This document shows positions 26,626-36,697 of a stretch of 64,000 nucleotides of DNA, piece after piece. How positions within the stretch are numbered: the stretch's first letter is position 1; each line of letters opens with the position of its first letter. Source of the stretch: Nocardiopsis kunsanensis DSM 44524 (GTDB lineage: Bacteria; Actinomycetota; Actinomycetes; Streptosporangiales; Streptosporangiaceae); NCBI RefSeq assembly GCF_000340965.1, contig NZ_ANAY01000024.1, positions 1 through 64,000 on the forward strand. The letters are read 5' to 3'. The position numbers and the translations under genes are program-made. The notes beneath the pieces were generated by a model. The model was not told where the DNA came from, searched no databases, and saw nothing but the letters and a program-made list of their open reading frames with translations.

Positions 26626-27705
26626 GTGTCGGAGTCGAAACCGCAATATCTGCGGTCCGTACTGGAGAGCATCCCGGCCTACAAGCCCGGAAAGAAGGTC
26701 GTCGGGCCCGAGGGGCGCTCCATCAAACTGTCCTCCAACGAGAGCCCTCACGGGCCGCTCCCGTCGGTGCGTGAGGCCATTGCGCAGGCCTCCGCCGAGA
26801 TCAACCGCTACCCCGACCCCGGGGCGGCCGAGCTCACTGCGGCCCTGGCCGCACGCCTGGATGTGCCCGAGGAGCACCTCGCCCTCGGCGCCGGATCGGT
26901 CGGGGTGCTCCAGCAGCTCCTGGCGGCCGTCGGCGAACCCGGCTCGGAACTCGTCTACGCGTGGCGCTCCTTCGAGGCCTATCCGCTGCTCGCGGAGCTC
27001 TCGGGCATGACCTCGGTGCGCGTGCCCCTGCGCGAGGAGGTCCACGATCTCGACGCCATGGCCGACGCCATCACCGACCGGACCCGCATGGTCCTGGTCT
27101 GCAACCCCAACAACCCCACGGGCACCACCGTGCGCGAGGACGAACTCACTGCTTTCCTCGACCGTGTGCCCGACCACGTCCTGGTCGTGCTGGACGAGGC
27201 CTACTGCGAGTACGTACGGGACCCCGCCGTACCCGACGGCCTCGACCTGTACCGTGACCGTCCCAACGTCGCCGTCCTTCGCACCTTCTCCAAGGCCTAC
27301 GGCCTTGCCGCGGTCCGTCTGGGCTTCCTCGTCGGCCACCCGCAGGTCACCTCGGCCGTCAGGAAGACCCTCGTACCGTTCGCGGTCAACCACCTGGCCC
27401 AGGCAGCCGGGGTCGCATCCCTCGCCGCGGAGAAGGAACTCCTGGAGCGTGTGCAGGCCACCGTGGAGGAACGCGCGCGCGTACGCGACGCCCTCCTGGA
27501 GGCCGGCTGGACCGTGCCCCCGACCGAGGCCAACTTCGTGTGGCTGCGTGCGGGCGAGGACACTCTCGACCTCGCCGAGGCCTGTGCCGAGGTCGGGGTC
27601 TCCGTGCGTCCCTTCGATGGAGAGGGCGCCCGTGTCAGCATCGGCACCCCGGAGGAGAACGACGTGTTCCTGTCGGTGGCCACGGAGTACCCCCGGCGCC
27701 GTTAG
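26626..27705 (+). CDS. hisC: Histidinol-phosphate/aromatic aminotransferase (class I/II PLP enzyme)
   Basis: A 359-residue aminotransferase. [15 protein letters not shown] (N-terminal HisC signature), [10 protein letters not shown] (PLP phosphate contact), LDEAYCEY and [16 protein letters not shown], whose Lys binds PLP, are all present. The protein could be HisC or the close aromatic aminotransferase (PatA/Pat); isolation from other his genes leaves this open. The GTG start follows GAGGAAGGACGAAG. A strong terminator follows at 27782. Confidence 0.88.
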   Translation: MSESKPQYLRSVLESIPAYKPGKKVVGPEGRSIKLSSNESPHGPLPSVREAIAQASAEINRYPDPGAAELTAALAARLDVPEEHLALGAGSVGVLQQLLAAVGEPGSELVYAWRSFEAYPLLAELSGMTSVRVPLREEVHDLDAMADAITDRTRMVLVCNPNNPTGTTVREDELTAFLDRVPDHVLVVLDEAYCEYVRDPAVPDGLDLYRDRPNVAVLRTFSKAYGLAAVRLGFLVGHPQVTSAVRKTLVPFAVNHLAQAAGVASLAAEKELLERVQATVEERARVRDALLEAGWTVPPTEANFVWLRAGEDTLDLAEACAEVGVSVRPFDGEGARVSIGTPEENDVFLSVATEYPRRR

Positions 27706-27781
27706 GGAGCGTGCAGGAGTGCGGGGGGCGACCAGCTCCCCAGCACCCTCATCACGCGCGGGGCCCTGATCCCTTTCTCGC

Positions 27782-27825
27782 AGGGGCACCGGAGCAAGGT
27801 CCGAAGGACCGGCTCCGGTGCCCCT
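27782..27825 (+). terminator. Terminator after hisC
   Basis: AGGGGCACCGGAGC pairs perfectly with GCTCCGGTGCCCCT (14 bases) around a 16-base loop. It insulates hisC from the RiPP locus. Confidence 0.8.
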
Positions 27826-28109
27826 CTTGCTGTGTCGGCCGCTTTGCGGACCGGAGCTCCAGGCCGTCCAGGAGTCCGCCATGGGACGGCAAGCCGCTCC
27901 ACCCGGCGGGGCAAGCCGCCCACCACGACTGCCGGTTCGACGCTCGGAACCCCTGCAATCCCGAAGCAAGCGATGTGCAAGGGAGCGTCCCGATGCTGGG
28001 TTCTGCGTTCCGCACCGATGGAAGGCACGCCAGGTGCACCCTCCACGTCCATCGGGACCGGTGCGGCGTACCCGTCGAGACCGATCCTTGTGAGCAGGGG
28101 ACCACTTCC
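27826..28109. other. Promoter-bearing gap upstream of the RiPP operon
   Basis: About 285 bases with no credible gene between the hisC terminator and the first RiPP gene. This is where the main promoter of the biosynthetic run should lie. I cannot assign -35/-10 elements or SARP-type direct repeats with confidence. Confidence 0.4.
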
Positions 28110-30296
28110 ATGCAGGCAGATCCCAGGGGCGCGGAGGCCGAGGGCGAGCACCACGATGCAGTGTGGTCGGCCCGGCCGCGTCTGCGCCACGACGTCCTCT
28201 TCGCCGACACCGGGTCCGGGGTGCTCCTCAGGCACGCCGAGGCCAGCTTCGTCGTCAAGGGACGCAGCGCCTACCGCTTCTTCTCGGCCCTGTCGCCGTT
28301 CCTCGACGGCGAGGCCACCGTCGAGGAACTGGCCGCGGCCGTCCCCGCCGGTCAGCACCCCATGTTGCTCGGGCTGATGCGTACCCTGCTCGACCGCGGT
28401 TTCGCGCGTGACCGGAGCCCTGCGAACGACGACGCTCTCGACGAGCACGTCCGGAAACACTTCCGGCGCCAGATCGACTACGTCGAGCATTACGCCGATG
28501 GTGCCGTGGAACGCTTCGCGCGCTTCCGTGGCCTGCACGTACTCGTGGCGGGCGAAGGGGACGTCGCCGAGTGGGCCGCTCTGGCCCTGATCCGGAACGG
28601 AGCGGCCGCCGTACACACAGCGGGCCCGACCCAGGCCCCGGAGCGTGTGTCCGAGGAGGCCCGGAACCTGGAAGAGCAGGGGTGCACGGCCCGGGTGCGT
28701 GCGACCGACCTCGTCCTCGACGACCTGCGCGCCAAGGACCTGGGCGGTTACGACGTGGTCCTGCTCGCCGACCCCCACGCTCCGTCCCGGGTCTGGCACC
28801 TGTGCACGGACGAGGACGCGCCCCCTCTCCTGCCCACCGTGGTCATGGGCGACCGCGCGATGCTCGGACCGCTCCATACGCCGGAGACCGGCAGCTGCTG
28901 GAACTGTGCCCTCCTCAGATACACCGATGCGGCCCCCGCGGACGAGGCCGCACGTGTGTGGCGCGGCCTCACGGTCGGCGAGAGCCCCGGGCAGAGCGGC
29001 GCACTGCCGGGCCCGCAGGCAGCGATGCTCGGCAACGCCCTGGCCTTCGAGGTGTTCCGCTGGTCGACGGGTGTCCTGGACACGGAGACCGTGGGCGCGG
29101 CACTGTTCCAGGACATCCGCACCCTCGACACCTCGTCTGAGCAGGTACTGCCGCATCCCCGGTGCCCGCGCTGCCCCGAGAGCGCTGGGTCCCGCGGCAC
29201 GTCCGTGCCCGCCCTGGCCGACGTGGTCCCCGGCCCCTCCGACGACACCTCGGTGGAGACGGGGTACGAGGCGGCCGAGAACATGGTCGGCCCCCGGGCA
29301 GGCCTGATCACCGAGCACCTCGACCTCGAACTGTCCCAGTCCCCGTTGAAGGTCGGCAGGGTCGCGCTCGCCGGACACGGGAACAGGGGGCACGAGATCG
29401 CCCGTGCGGACATCCACACCACGCTGCGGGCGCGCTTGCGGACCCTGCGGGCCGCCGCCCTGCACCACGTGAGTGAGAACGCGGTACTGCTCCCGGTCCC
29501 CGGCACCGAGGAGCCGGTACCGCTGGGCGCCGACCGGATCAGCACCGCCACGGGTGCCCCCGAGGTCCTCGGCGGAGGGGAACGGGCCCACGGGGTCGGT
29601 CTGCTCGACCGCACCGTCTACGAGGTCCCCGCCGCAGCGGTCCACCCGCTCTCCGGTCTCAACACAGCTGGTGCCTTCGAACGCACCCGCGCCGGCGAGG
29701 GGGCCGGGAGCGAACCGGGACACGCGGTCCACGACGCCCTCCTCAGCGCCGCCGCCTTCGACGGCCTGCGTGCCGTGCTCGCCGGACACCCCGCCCAGCG
29801 GGTGTCGCCGGGTGCACATCCCGAGAACAGCGAACTGGGTTTCCTGATGAGCGTGGCCGGGACCATGGACCTGGAGACGGAGATGTTGCGTCTGCCCGGG
29901 CCTGCGGCCGCTGTCCTGGTCCGGGACACCGGCTCGACGGATTGGGAGATCGGGTACGGCAGCACACCGATGGAGGCGGTGACCGCCGCCCTACGGGACC
30001 TGATCGCCCGGATCCAGTACGCCGAGGCCGGGGTCGACGGCACCGCGACCGGCCCTTCCTGGTCGGCGACCCTGGATCCACGAGCTCTGCCCGTGGGAGG
30101 ACAGGCGCCGGAAGGGTGGTTGACCGACACCGCCCCCGTCGGCGCCGAGCAGGTCTGCGCAGAGCTGGCACGTGAAGGACGTGAAGCCGTCGTCGTCCCC
30201 ACCGGTACGCCCGACCTGGTCGGTTGTGGTGTCCACACGGCCAGGGTGTTGCTCACGAGGGCCGCCGACACCGTGCGAAACGAAGCATCCGAATGA
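28110..30296 (+). CDS. RiPP leader-binding E1-like protein (TOMM cyclodehydratase partner)
   Basis: A 728-residue protein and first gene of the RiPP run. Residues about 20-100 look like a PqqD/RRE leader-recognition domain (LLRHAEASFVVKGRSAYRF, then DGEATVEEL). Residues 140-360 form an E1/ThiF-like fold (LHVLVAGEGDVAEW) with a zinc site of two CxxC pairs (Cys 263/266 and 352/355). The last 350 residues resemble a YcaO-type domain start (VGPRAGLI), but the later ATP-binding signature is not evident. In this family the protein binds the leader and delivers the precursor to the YcaO enzyme. The ATG has AGGGGA upstream. Its end overlaps the next gene (ATGA). Confidence 0.85.
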   Translation: MQADPRGAEAEGEHHDAVWSARPRLRHDVLFADTGSGVLLRHAEASFVVKGRSAYRFFSALSPFLDGEATVEELAAAVPAGQHPMLLGLMRTLLDRGFARDRSPANDDALDEHVRKHFRRQIDYVEHYADGAVERFARFRGLHVLVAGEGDVAEWAALALIRNGAAAVHTAGPTQAPERVSEEARNLEEQGCTARVRATDLVLDDLRAKDLGGYDVVLLADPHAPSRVWHLCTDEDAPPLLPTVVMGDRAMLGPLHTPETGSCWNCALLRYTDAAPADEAARVWRGLTVGESPGQSGALPGPQAAMLGNALAFEVFRWSTGVLDTETVGAALFQDIRTLDTSSEQVLPHPRCPRCPESAGSRGTSVPALADVVPGPSDDTSVETGYEAAENMVGPRAGLITEHLDLELSQSPLKVGRVALAGHGNRGHEIARADIHTTLRARLRTLRAAALHHVSENAVLLPVPGTEEPVPLGADRISTATGAPEVLGGGERAHGVGLLDRTVYEVPAAAVHPLSGLNTAGAFERTRAGEGAGSEPGHAVHDALLSAAAFDGLRAVLAGHPAQRVSPGAHPENSELGFLMSVAGTMDLETEMLRLPGPAAAVLVRDTGSTDWEIGYGSTPMEAVTAALRDLIARIQYAEAGVDGTATGPSWSATLDPRALPVGGQAPEGWLTDTAPVGAEQVCAELAREGREAVVVPTGTPDLVGCGVHTARVLLTRAADTVRNEASE

Positions 30297-32284
30297 GCCG
30301 GGCAGTACAGCGGGGCGGGGCGCACACCCCGCCGGAGCGGGTGGACGACCCGCTGGAGCGGTCACGGAAGTTCCTGGAAGAGGCGCTCCGTCCCGAGGCC
30401 GTGTCCTTCGGGCCGGGGACACGGATCACGGTCGGGCTCCTGGGTGAGCGTGACCTGTTGTGGGATCCGGACGAGCGTTGGTGGGCGGAGATGGACGCCG
30501 GGCAGACCTGCCTGCCCGTCCTCCTGTACGACACGTCCGTGCTCGTGGGCCCGGTCGTCGGGCACGGGAGCACCCGGGCCCCGGGGTGCGCCGTGTGTCT
30601 CGCGCGCCGGTGGCAGCAGTTGAGACCGGACGAGGACCGCGACGCGCTGGAGCACGGGAGCCGCATGGGGGCGCCCCGTGAATCGCCCTTCATCACCGGG
30701 TTCGGGATCGACACGGTCAGGGCGGTGATCGCCTCGTCGACCTCCGACGCCCTGCGCGGGGCGGCCGACGTCCAGGGCAACAGGTACGTCCGCCGGGTGG
30801 ACCTGACGGATCTGAGTGTGCGGCGGCACCCCTTGCTCGCCGATGCGCACTGCCCGCTCTGCGGGGGGATGCCCGACGAGGACGCACAGAGCGCGGAGCT
30901 CGCGATGGCCGCACGGCCCGAGACGGCGCCCGGCAGCAGCCGGACACACGCGGTGTCGGAGTACACGATCTCCGAGGAGGCCCTTGCCAACCCCGTGTGC
31001 GGGGCCCTGGCTGCGCGGGGCATCATGCGTCTGGGCAACACGACGACGGCTCCGACGGTCGGCTACGTCTCCGTACGCGGATCCGGGTACCTGCATCCCT
31101 CGTTCTGGGGCGGCCACGCCGACACCTACGCCGCCAGCCTGCGGCTGGGACTCCTCGAAGGGATGGAACGCCAGTCGGGACTGCTGCCCAGGAACCGCCG
31201 TCCGGCCGTCAGGGGCAGTTACCGGGAACTGGCGGACGAGGCGCTCGACCCCAGGGAGCTGGGGACCTACGACGACCGGTTCTACGAACACAACCCGGGG
31301 TTCCAGCGGTTCTCCGAGGACACACCGCTGACCTGGGTCCGGGCGTACTCCCTGGGCCGGCAGCGTCCCGTCCTGGTACCCGAGGTCTCGGTCTACTACC
31401 ACGGGAACGGTGACGACAAGAAGATCGTCCAGGAGTGCTCCAACGGGTGCGCCACCGGTGGCAGCCCGGAGGAGGCCGCCCTGCACGGGCTGCTGGAACG
31501 GATCGAACGCGACGCCTTCCTACTGGCCTGGTACGGACAGTTGCCGACCACGGAGATCGACGCCGACAGCTGGCGTTCCCGCCCGTTGCGATGGCTGATC
31601 CGGCGGTTGGCCCTGTACGGCTACCGTGCACGGTTCTTCGACGCCCGTCCGGCCTTCGACGTCCCCGTGGTGGTGGCGGTCGCCGAGCGTGTCGACGGCG
31701 GCCCCGGAACTCTGTGTTTCGGCGCGAGTGCGGCCCCGGACCCGGAAGCGGCTGCCGAAGCTGCGCTCCGCGAGACGGCCTACGAAGTGCCGCACGCCGC
31801 GGGGTACGCCGCCCACAGCCGCCAACGGTTGCTGTCCATGGCGGCCGATTTCACGCGGATCAGGGAGCTGGCGGACCACCCGCGCCTGTACGGCCTGCCG
31901 GAGATGCGCACCCACGCGGACCACTTCCTCGGTCCCCGGGGCGCTGACCGCGAGACCGTCCCCGCGGAACAGGTCTACGAGGAGTGGTACCGCAAGCGAC
32001 CGCACACCGGAGACCTCACCGACGATCTGCGGTACTGCCGGGACGAGCTCGCACGGGCCGGGTTCGACACCCTCGTGGTCGACCAGACCTCGCCCGAGCA
32101 GCGACGCAGCGGGGTGCACACGGTGTGTGTGCTGACCCCCGGTCTCCTCCCCATCGACTTCGGCTGGGACCGGCAGCGGGCACTCCTCATGCCGAGGATC
32201 GGCCGGGTCGCCCGGGACCACGGGTGGGAACCGCAACGTGTCCGCGAGGCCCTCTCGGCCGCCGTCCCCCACCCGTTCCCGTGA
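30293..32284 (+). CDS. YcaO cyclodehydratase 1 (thiazoline/oxazoline-forming)
   Basis: A 663-residue protein. The N-terminal 190 residues carry a zinc ribbon (CAVC at 99-102, CPLC at 187-190). The YcaO domain follows, with LGLLEGMERQSG, ECSNGCATGGSPEEAALHGLLERIERDAF (ATP/Mg-binding Glu and Arg) and ETAYEVP. The C-terminus is PHPFP, the proline-rich end required for activity in azoline-forming YcaO enzymes. It phosphorylates the backbone amide during cyclisation of Cys, Ser or Thr. It overlaps the E1-like gene by 4 bases, so a stoichiometric complex is likely. A paralogue lies at 41702. Confidence 0.93.
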   Translation: MSRAVQRGGAHTPPERVDDPLERSRKFLEEALRPEAVSFGPGTRITVGLLGERDLLWDPDERWWAEMDAGQTCLPVLLYDTSVLVGPVVGHGSTRAPGCAVCLARRWQQLRPDEDRDALEHGSRMGAPRESPFITGFGIDTVRAVIASSTSDALRGAADVQGNRYVRRVDLTDLSVRRHPLLADAHCPLCGGMPDEDAQSAELAMAARPETAPGSSRTHAVSEYTISEEALANPVCGALAARGIMRLGNTTTAPTVGYVSVRGSGYLHPSFWGGHADTYAASLRLGLLEGMERQSGLLPRNRRPAVRGSYRELADEALDPRELGTYDDRFYEHNPGFQRFSEDTPLTWVRAYSLGRQRPVLVPEVSVYYHGNGDDKKIVQECSNGCATGGSPEEAALHGLLERIERDAFLLAWYGQLPTTEIDADSWRSRPLRWLIRRLALYGYRARFFDARPAFDVPVVVAVAERVDGGPGTLCFGASAAPDPEAAAEAALRETAYEVPHAAGYAAHSRQRLLSMAADFTRIRELADHPRLYGLPEMRTHADHFLGPRGADRETVPAEQVYEEWYRKRPHTGDLTDDLRYCRDELARAGFDTLVVDQTSPEQRRSGVHTVCVLTPGLLPIDFGWDRQRALLMPRIGRVARDHGWEPQRVREALSAAVPHPFP

Positions 32285-32328
32285 GCCGCCGCGCCGCCGG
32301 TGCCTGCCAACAGCCGAAGGAGCCAGCC

Positions 32329-33897
32329 ATGTCAGCCGTGGACACCTATGTCGAGGCCATCGTGCGCCGGGCGAGGGAACCGATGGAGCCGCACGGTTTC
32401 GAGCCCGACTGGGCGGACCAGCCGCGCCGACACAAGTACTACCCGGGTGCCGAGCACCATCCCCTTCCCTCCGCCGCACCGCTCCCCGGGACCCTGGAAG
32501 AGGGCCTGGACCCCGTCCGGGACGTGGACGCCGTCGGCCGGTGGTCGGTCGAGAGCCTGTCCTCGCTGCTGCGGGACTCCTACGGGCTCACGGGGCGGCG
32601 CCTGGCCGTGCACGGCAACCCGGATCTGCGCGGTATGCCGTGGTACCCCTCGGCGACCTGGTCGCGCGGGACCGCGTCCGGGGGAGGGCTCTACCCCTTG
32701 GAGATCTACTGGGTCGCCGGAGCAGGCGGGCCTCTGACCCCGGGCGTCTACAACTACAGCTCGCCCCACCACTCCATGCAGCGTCTCCTGACCGGAGACG
32801 TCAGCGCACACGTGCACCGGGCACTGCCGGAGGGGGCCCCGTACAGCGGCCAGTACCTGTTGGTCTCCGTCAAGTTCTGGAAGAACTCCTTCAAGTACAA
32901 CAGCTTCTCCTACCACGCAGTCACCATGGACCTCGGCACGCTCCTGGGGACCTGGCGGGCGAACGCACGGGCGGCAGGCCTCGACCTGCGGCCGCACTTG
33001 TGGTTCGACGAGCCGGCGTTGGACCGGTTGCTGGGGTTGGACCCGACGGACGAGAGCGTCATGGCCGTGATCCCCCTGCCGTGGCAGGACGGCGGACCTG
33101 CGGCCCCCTCGCCCCCGGCCGGGTCCCCCTCGGTGCGGCTCCCGGAGTCGGAACGGTCGCGTGCGACGGTGCGCTTCTCCCAGGTGACCGAGGCACACGA
33201 GCAGACCCTGGATGCCCCGGCGGTCGAACCCGAGCCGCGCCGGTTCGAGGGTGTCCGGGGGCCTGTCCCTTCCTCCGGCGCGGACGAACACCGGCTCCCC
33301 GTGCCCCGGCCGCTCGACACCTCCCTGATCACGGCCCTGCGCGAGAGGCGCAGCAGTTTCGGCCGGTTCAGTTCTTCGACACGGATGGAGCCGCAGGAGC
33401 TCTCCACGGTCCTGGCCGCTGCGGACCGCGCGACCGGCCTCGTGAACGGTTCGGGGACGAGCCGGACGGCGGTGTTCGTCAACCACGTCGCCGATCTGGC
33501 CCCCGGAGCCTACGACCACGTGCCCGGTACGTCGGCCCTGCGCCGGGTGCGCGAGGGCCCCGTGGCCGATTTCCTGCAGAGCAACTACTTCCTCAACAAC
33601 TACAACCTGGAGCAGTGCGCCGCCGTGCTCACGGTCGTGGCGCGTCCCACCGCGGTGACCTCGGCTGTAGGACCGCGCGGCTACAGGTTGGCCAACGCCG
33701 AGGTCGGAGCCGTGGCCCAGAGCGTGTACCTGGCGTGCGCCGCGCTCGGCCTCGGGTGCGGTGCGGCCCTGGGCTTCGACAACGTCTCTTACCGGGACGA
33801 ACTGCGCATCGAGGACCGACATGAGTGGCCGCTGCTGATTCTCATGATCGGCCATGAACGTACAGGTCAACCGGAGTTCGTGTACCGAAATGACTGA
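32329..33897 (+). CDS. SagB-type azoline dehydrogenase (FMN)
   Basis: A 522-residue nitroreductase-fold protein with two related halves: residues about 30-260 (SSLLRDSYGLTG; SGGGLYPLEIYW) and about 310-515 (ALRERRSSFGRF; GPRGYRLANAEVGAVAQSVYLACAALGLG; LRIEDRHEWPLLILMIGH). SagB enzymes oxidise azolines to aromatic azoles using FMN. The full double-domain length is typical of actinobacterial clusters. The start at 32329 follows AAGGAGCC, 44 bases after YcaO 1. It indicates thiazoles/oxazoles rather than azolines in the product. Confidence 0.92.
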   Translation: MSAVDTYVEAIVRRAREPMEPHGFEPDWADQPRRHKYYPGAEHHPLPSAAPLPGTLEEGLDPVRDVDAVGRWSVESLSSLLRDSYGLTGRRLAVHGNPDLRGMPWYPSATWSRGTASGGGLYPLEIYWVAGAGGPLTPGVYNYSSPHHSMQRLLTGDVSAHVHRALPEGAPYSGQYLLVSVKFWKNSFKYNSFSYHAVTMDLGTLLGTWRANARAAGLDLRPHLWFDEPALDRLLGLDPTDESVMAVIPLPWQDGGPAAPSPPAGSPSVRLPESERSRATVRFSQVTEAHEQTLDAPAVEPEPRRFEGVRGPVPSSGADEHRLPVPRPLDTSLITALRERRSSFGRFSSSTRMEPQELSTVLAAADRATGLVNGSGTSRTAVFVNHVADLAPGAYDHVPGTSALRRVREGPVADFLQSNYFLNNYNLEQCAAVLTVVARPTAVTSAVGPRGYRLANAEVGAVAQSVYLACAALGLGCGAALGFDNVSYRDELRIEDRHEWPLLILMIGHERTGQPEFVYRND

Positions 33898-33919
33898 TGT
33901 AAACGACGGTGGAGCCACG

Positions 33920-36697
33920 ATGACCGAGAACCCCGCACAGGAGCGGAGCTGGTCCCGGGCCGAGGGCCGGTGGACCAGTACGGACGTGTTCATGCTCAGG
34001 GCGGGCGGCCTGCCGTGGTCGGCAGTCGAACCGCTCGCATCCGAGGCCATGGCCGACTGGGCCGCCTCGGTCCTGGAGCTCGAGGACCGGCTGAGCACAC
34101 AGGCACAGGAGATCAGCGACCTGATCGGCCCCCTGGTGACCGAGCACGAACACGCCACACGCCAGAAACTGCTCTCGCTCCGCCGGGACGTGTTCAATCT
34201 CAGAGCACCCAAGGGGCGGACCCGCACCGCCGAAGCCCTGGCCGCGCTGCCGGACGGGATCTCCGCCACGGTCTCCGAGTGGATCTCCCTGCGGGAAGAG
34301 CTCTCCGAGAAGAAGGCGGAGGGCCAGGACCTGCTCGCGGGGGAGACCGAACGCCAACGCGACCACCTCCGGACGCTCGCACGGGACCCCAGGCTCCGGG
34401 ACGGCCTTCTGCTGGCCTCGCCCTCCTTGGAACGCCACCTGCCGACCTACCTCGACGCCGGGCACGGCCGCCTGTCCAAACGGGCCCGGAAGATCGAACG
34501 CTCGTTGGTGGAGTACGTCCTGCGCACCGCGTGCAAGACGAGCCCCTTCAGCACCCTGACCACGGTCGCGGTGGGCTCTTTCGCCCAGGGCGTCGGTGAC
34601 GCTTTCAGCTCCGATCCCCGGGGAGTGGACGGCCACAGTCACGTCAGGATCAACGTGGCCGCGCTCGGTCGGGTCGCCGACGCCGTGACCGAGGACTGGG
34701 AGCGGCTGACCGACCTCCCGGTGATCCTGTCCTCGGGGCACAGTCTCGACCACGAGAGAGTGCGCTACGTCCGTCGGACCAAACTCGGCGGGGAGAACAG
34801 CGAACCGGGTGCCTTCGACTCGCTGCGCGAGGAACTCTTCTTCCTCTCCCACAGCGGGCTGCTCGACGAGGTCATGGAAGTACTGGACAAAGAACCGGGC
34901 ATCCGCCTCGGAGAGCTCCTGGAGCGCCTCTACGGCTCCGCCGGGAGAGAGCCCGAACAGGTGCGTGCCTACGTGGAGGCACTGATCCGGCTGAGCCTGG
35001 TCCGGTTGCCGAGCTTGGACGTGGACATCCACAGCGGGGACCCGCTCCGTACCTTCCGTGACGGTCTGGCCGACCTCCGACGCCCGTGGGCCGACGCGGT
35101 CGTCACCGAACTGGACCACAGCGCCGGCCTGGTGGAGGCCTACGCGGGAGCGGACACCGATGGGCGCCGAGAACTGCGGGACGGCGTGCGGGACTCGTTC
35201 GCGCGGGTCTCGGAATCGTTGGGGACCGACCCGGCGGCGATGCCTCAGGGACTCCTCTACGAGGACGTCTCCCTGCCCGGACTCGACCTGCGCGCCGACA
35301 AGGAGATCTGGGACGGGAGCCTCCTGGCCGACCTGCAACGCTTGTCGGACATCCTGCCGTTGTTCGACATGCTGCTGCCGCACAGGCTCGTCCTCCTGGG
35401 CTTCTTCCGGGCCCGCTACGGCGAGGACGGGGTGTGCGACGACATCCTCACGTTCGTCCACGAGTTCCACCGCGACATCTACGACCAGTACCTCCAGTCC
35501 AGCTCCCGCAGGCAGGACTTCGACGAGGACGGTGAGTACGTTCCTCTGGACAACTGGTTGCGCATGCCGGAGGTCGACGCCCTCAACGACGCCCGCAAGG
35601 AGCTCATCGGCCGAATGCGCCGGGCCTACGCCGACCTGCCCGATCCCGACACCGAACTCGTCCTCGACGACGACTTCATGGACGGGGTGGCGGAGCGGCT
35701 CCCCGCCCCCGTCCACCAACTCGACTCCCGCAGTTTCTTCCTCCAGGCCTCCGAGCAGGACGGGCGGCTCACCGGGGTGGTCAACCGTTCCTACAGCGGC
35801 CTGACCCTGCTCTACTCACGGTTCCTCCACTGCTTCGAGCAGACACGTGACCCGGCCCTCGCCGACGAGCTGCGGCACACACTGCAACGGGTCTGCCCGG
35901 AGGGAACGGTCTTCGCCGAACTCACCGGCGGTTACGACACCACCAACCTCAACCTGCACCCTCCGGTCACCGAGTACGAGATCGTGTGCCCCGGCGAGTC
36001 CAGTTCCCGTCCGCCCGAGGAGTGCGTCCGGGTCGAAGAGCTCCAGATCAGGTATCGGGCCGAACAAGGGCTGCACCTGTACTGCCCGCGGATCGACCGG
36101 GTGGTGATCCCCGTCTACCTGGGATTCCTGCTGCCGCTCGCGCTGCCGGAGGTGCAACGGGCCCTGCTCCTGTTCTCCCCCACGTCGATGGCGCCCCTGG
36201 ACCTGTGGCAGGGCACCGACAGGCCGCTCGGCGACGCCCCGATCGGCGGCCACCCCCGTGTGCGCTACGGCGACCTGGTCCTGACCCGCCACACCTGGAA
36301 GACCGCGCCCGACCGCCTGCCCCGCCGGCAGCCGGATCAGAGCGACGCCGAGTGGTTCCTCTCCTGGCAGCGGTGGCGCTCCGAGCATCGGCTCCCGCGC
36401 AGGGTGTTCGCGGCCGTGGACACGGGCGGGGCGCCGGAAGGGGGCGAGGCCGACGAGGGGCCCACGCACCCGTCCAAACCGCAGTACGTGGACTTCGACA
36501 GTTTCTTCTCCCTGCAGCTGCTGGACCACATGGTCGCCAAGGCGAAACGGCGCGTGGTGATGACGGAGATGCTCCCCGGCCCCGACGACCTGTGGCTGCA
36601 GGGGGACGAGGGCGCCCACGTGGCCGAACAGACGGTGGAGATCACCAGGACCCCCGTGACCGGGGCCGACGACGAGAACGGGAGGTACCGACGATGA
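33920..36697 (+). CDS. LanB-type dehydratase, tRNA-Glu-dependent glutamylation protein
   Basis: A 925-residue Lant_dehydr_N protein. Near the N-terminus FMLRAGGLPWSAV, then RRDVFNLRAPKG and LRTACKTSPFSTLTTVAVGSF, match the conserved segments of split LanB glutamylation enzymes of thiopeptides and goadsporin. It transfers Glu from Glu-tRNA to Ser/Thr of the precursor, the first half of dehydration. The elimination domain is absent and encoded by the next gene, with which it overlaps (ATGA). Start 33920 has GGTGGAG upstream; an alternative ATG at 33890 overlaps the sagB stop. Confidence 0.92.
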   Translation: MTENPAQERSWSRAEGRWTSTDVFMLRAGGLPWSAVEPLASEAMADWAASVLELEDRLSTQAQEISDLIGPLVTEHEHATRQKLLSLRRDVFNLRAPKGRTRTAEALAALPDGISATVSEWISLREELSEKKAEGQDLLAGETERQRDHLRTLARDPRLRDGLLLASPSLERHLPTYLDAGHGRLSKRARKIERSLVEYVLRTACKTSPFSTLTTVAVGSFAQGVGDAFSSDPRGVDGHSHVRINVAALGRVADAVTEDWERLTDLPVILSSGHSLDHERVRYVRRTKLGGENSEPGAFDSLREELFFLSHSGLLDEVMEVLDKEPGIRLGELLERLYGSAGREPEQVRAYVEALIRLSLVRLPSLDVDIHSGDPLRTFRDGLADLRRPWADAVVTELDHSAGLVEAYAGADTDGRRELRDGVRDSFARVSESLGTDPAAMPQGLLYEDVSLPGLDLRADKEIWDGSLLADLQRLSDILPLFDMLLPHRLVLLGFFRARYGEDGVCDDILTFVHEFHRDIYDQYLQSSSRRQDFDEDGEYVPLDNWLRMPEVDALNDARKELIGRMRRAYADLPDPDTELVLDDDFMDGVAERLPAPVHQLDSRSFFLQASEQDGRLTGVVNRSYSGLTLLYSRFLHCFEQTRDPALADELRHTLQRVCPEGTVFAELTGGYDTTNLNLHPPVTEYEIVCPGESSSRPPEECVRVEELQIRYRAEQGLHLYCPRIDRVVIPVYLGFLLPLALPEVQRALLLFSPTSMAPLDLWQGTDRPLGDAPIGGHPRVRYGDLVLTRHTWKTAPDRLPRRQPDQSDAEWFLSWQRWRSEHRLPRRVFAAVDTGGAPEGGEADEGPTHPSKPQYVDFDSFFSLQLLDHMVAKAKRRVVMTEMLPGPDDLWLQGDEGAHVAEQTVEITRTPVTGADDENGRYRR

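Noticed and set aside
30293-32284. Thioamide-forming role for YcaO 1
   Set aside because: No TfuA partner is present; the zinc ribbon, PHPFP end and E1-like partner point to azoline formation.
33842-35719. 625-codon minus-strand frame opposite the LanB gene
   Set aside because: Val/Asp/Gln-rich composition typical of antisense shadows; LanB motifs on the plus strand are clear.
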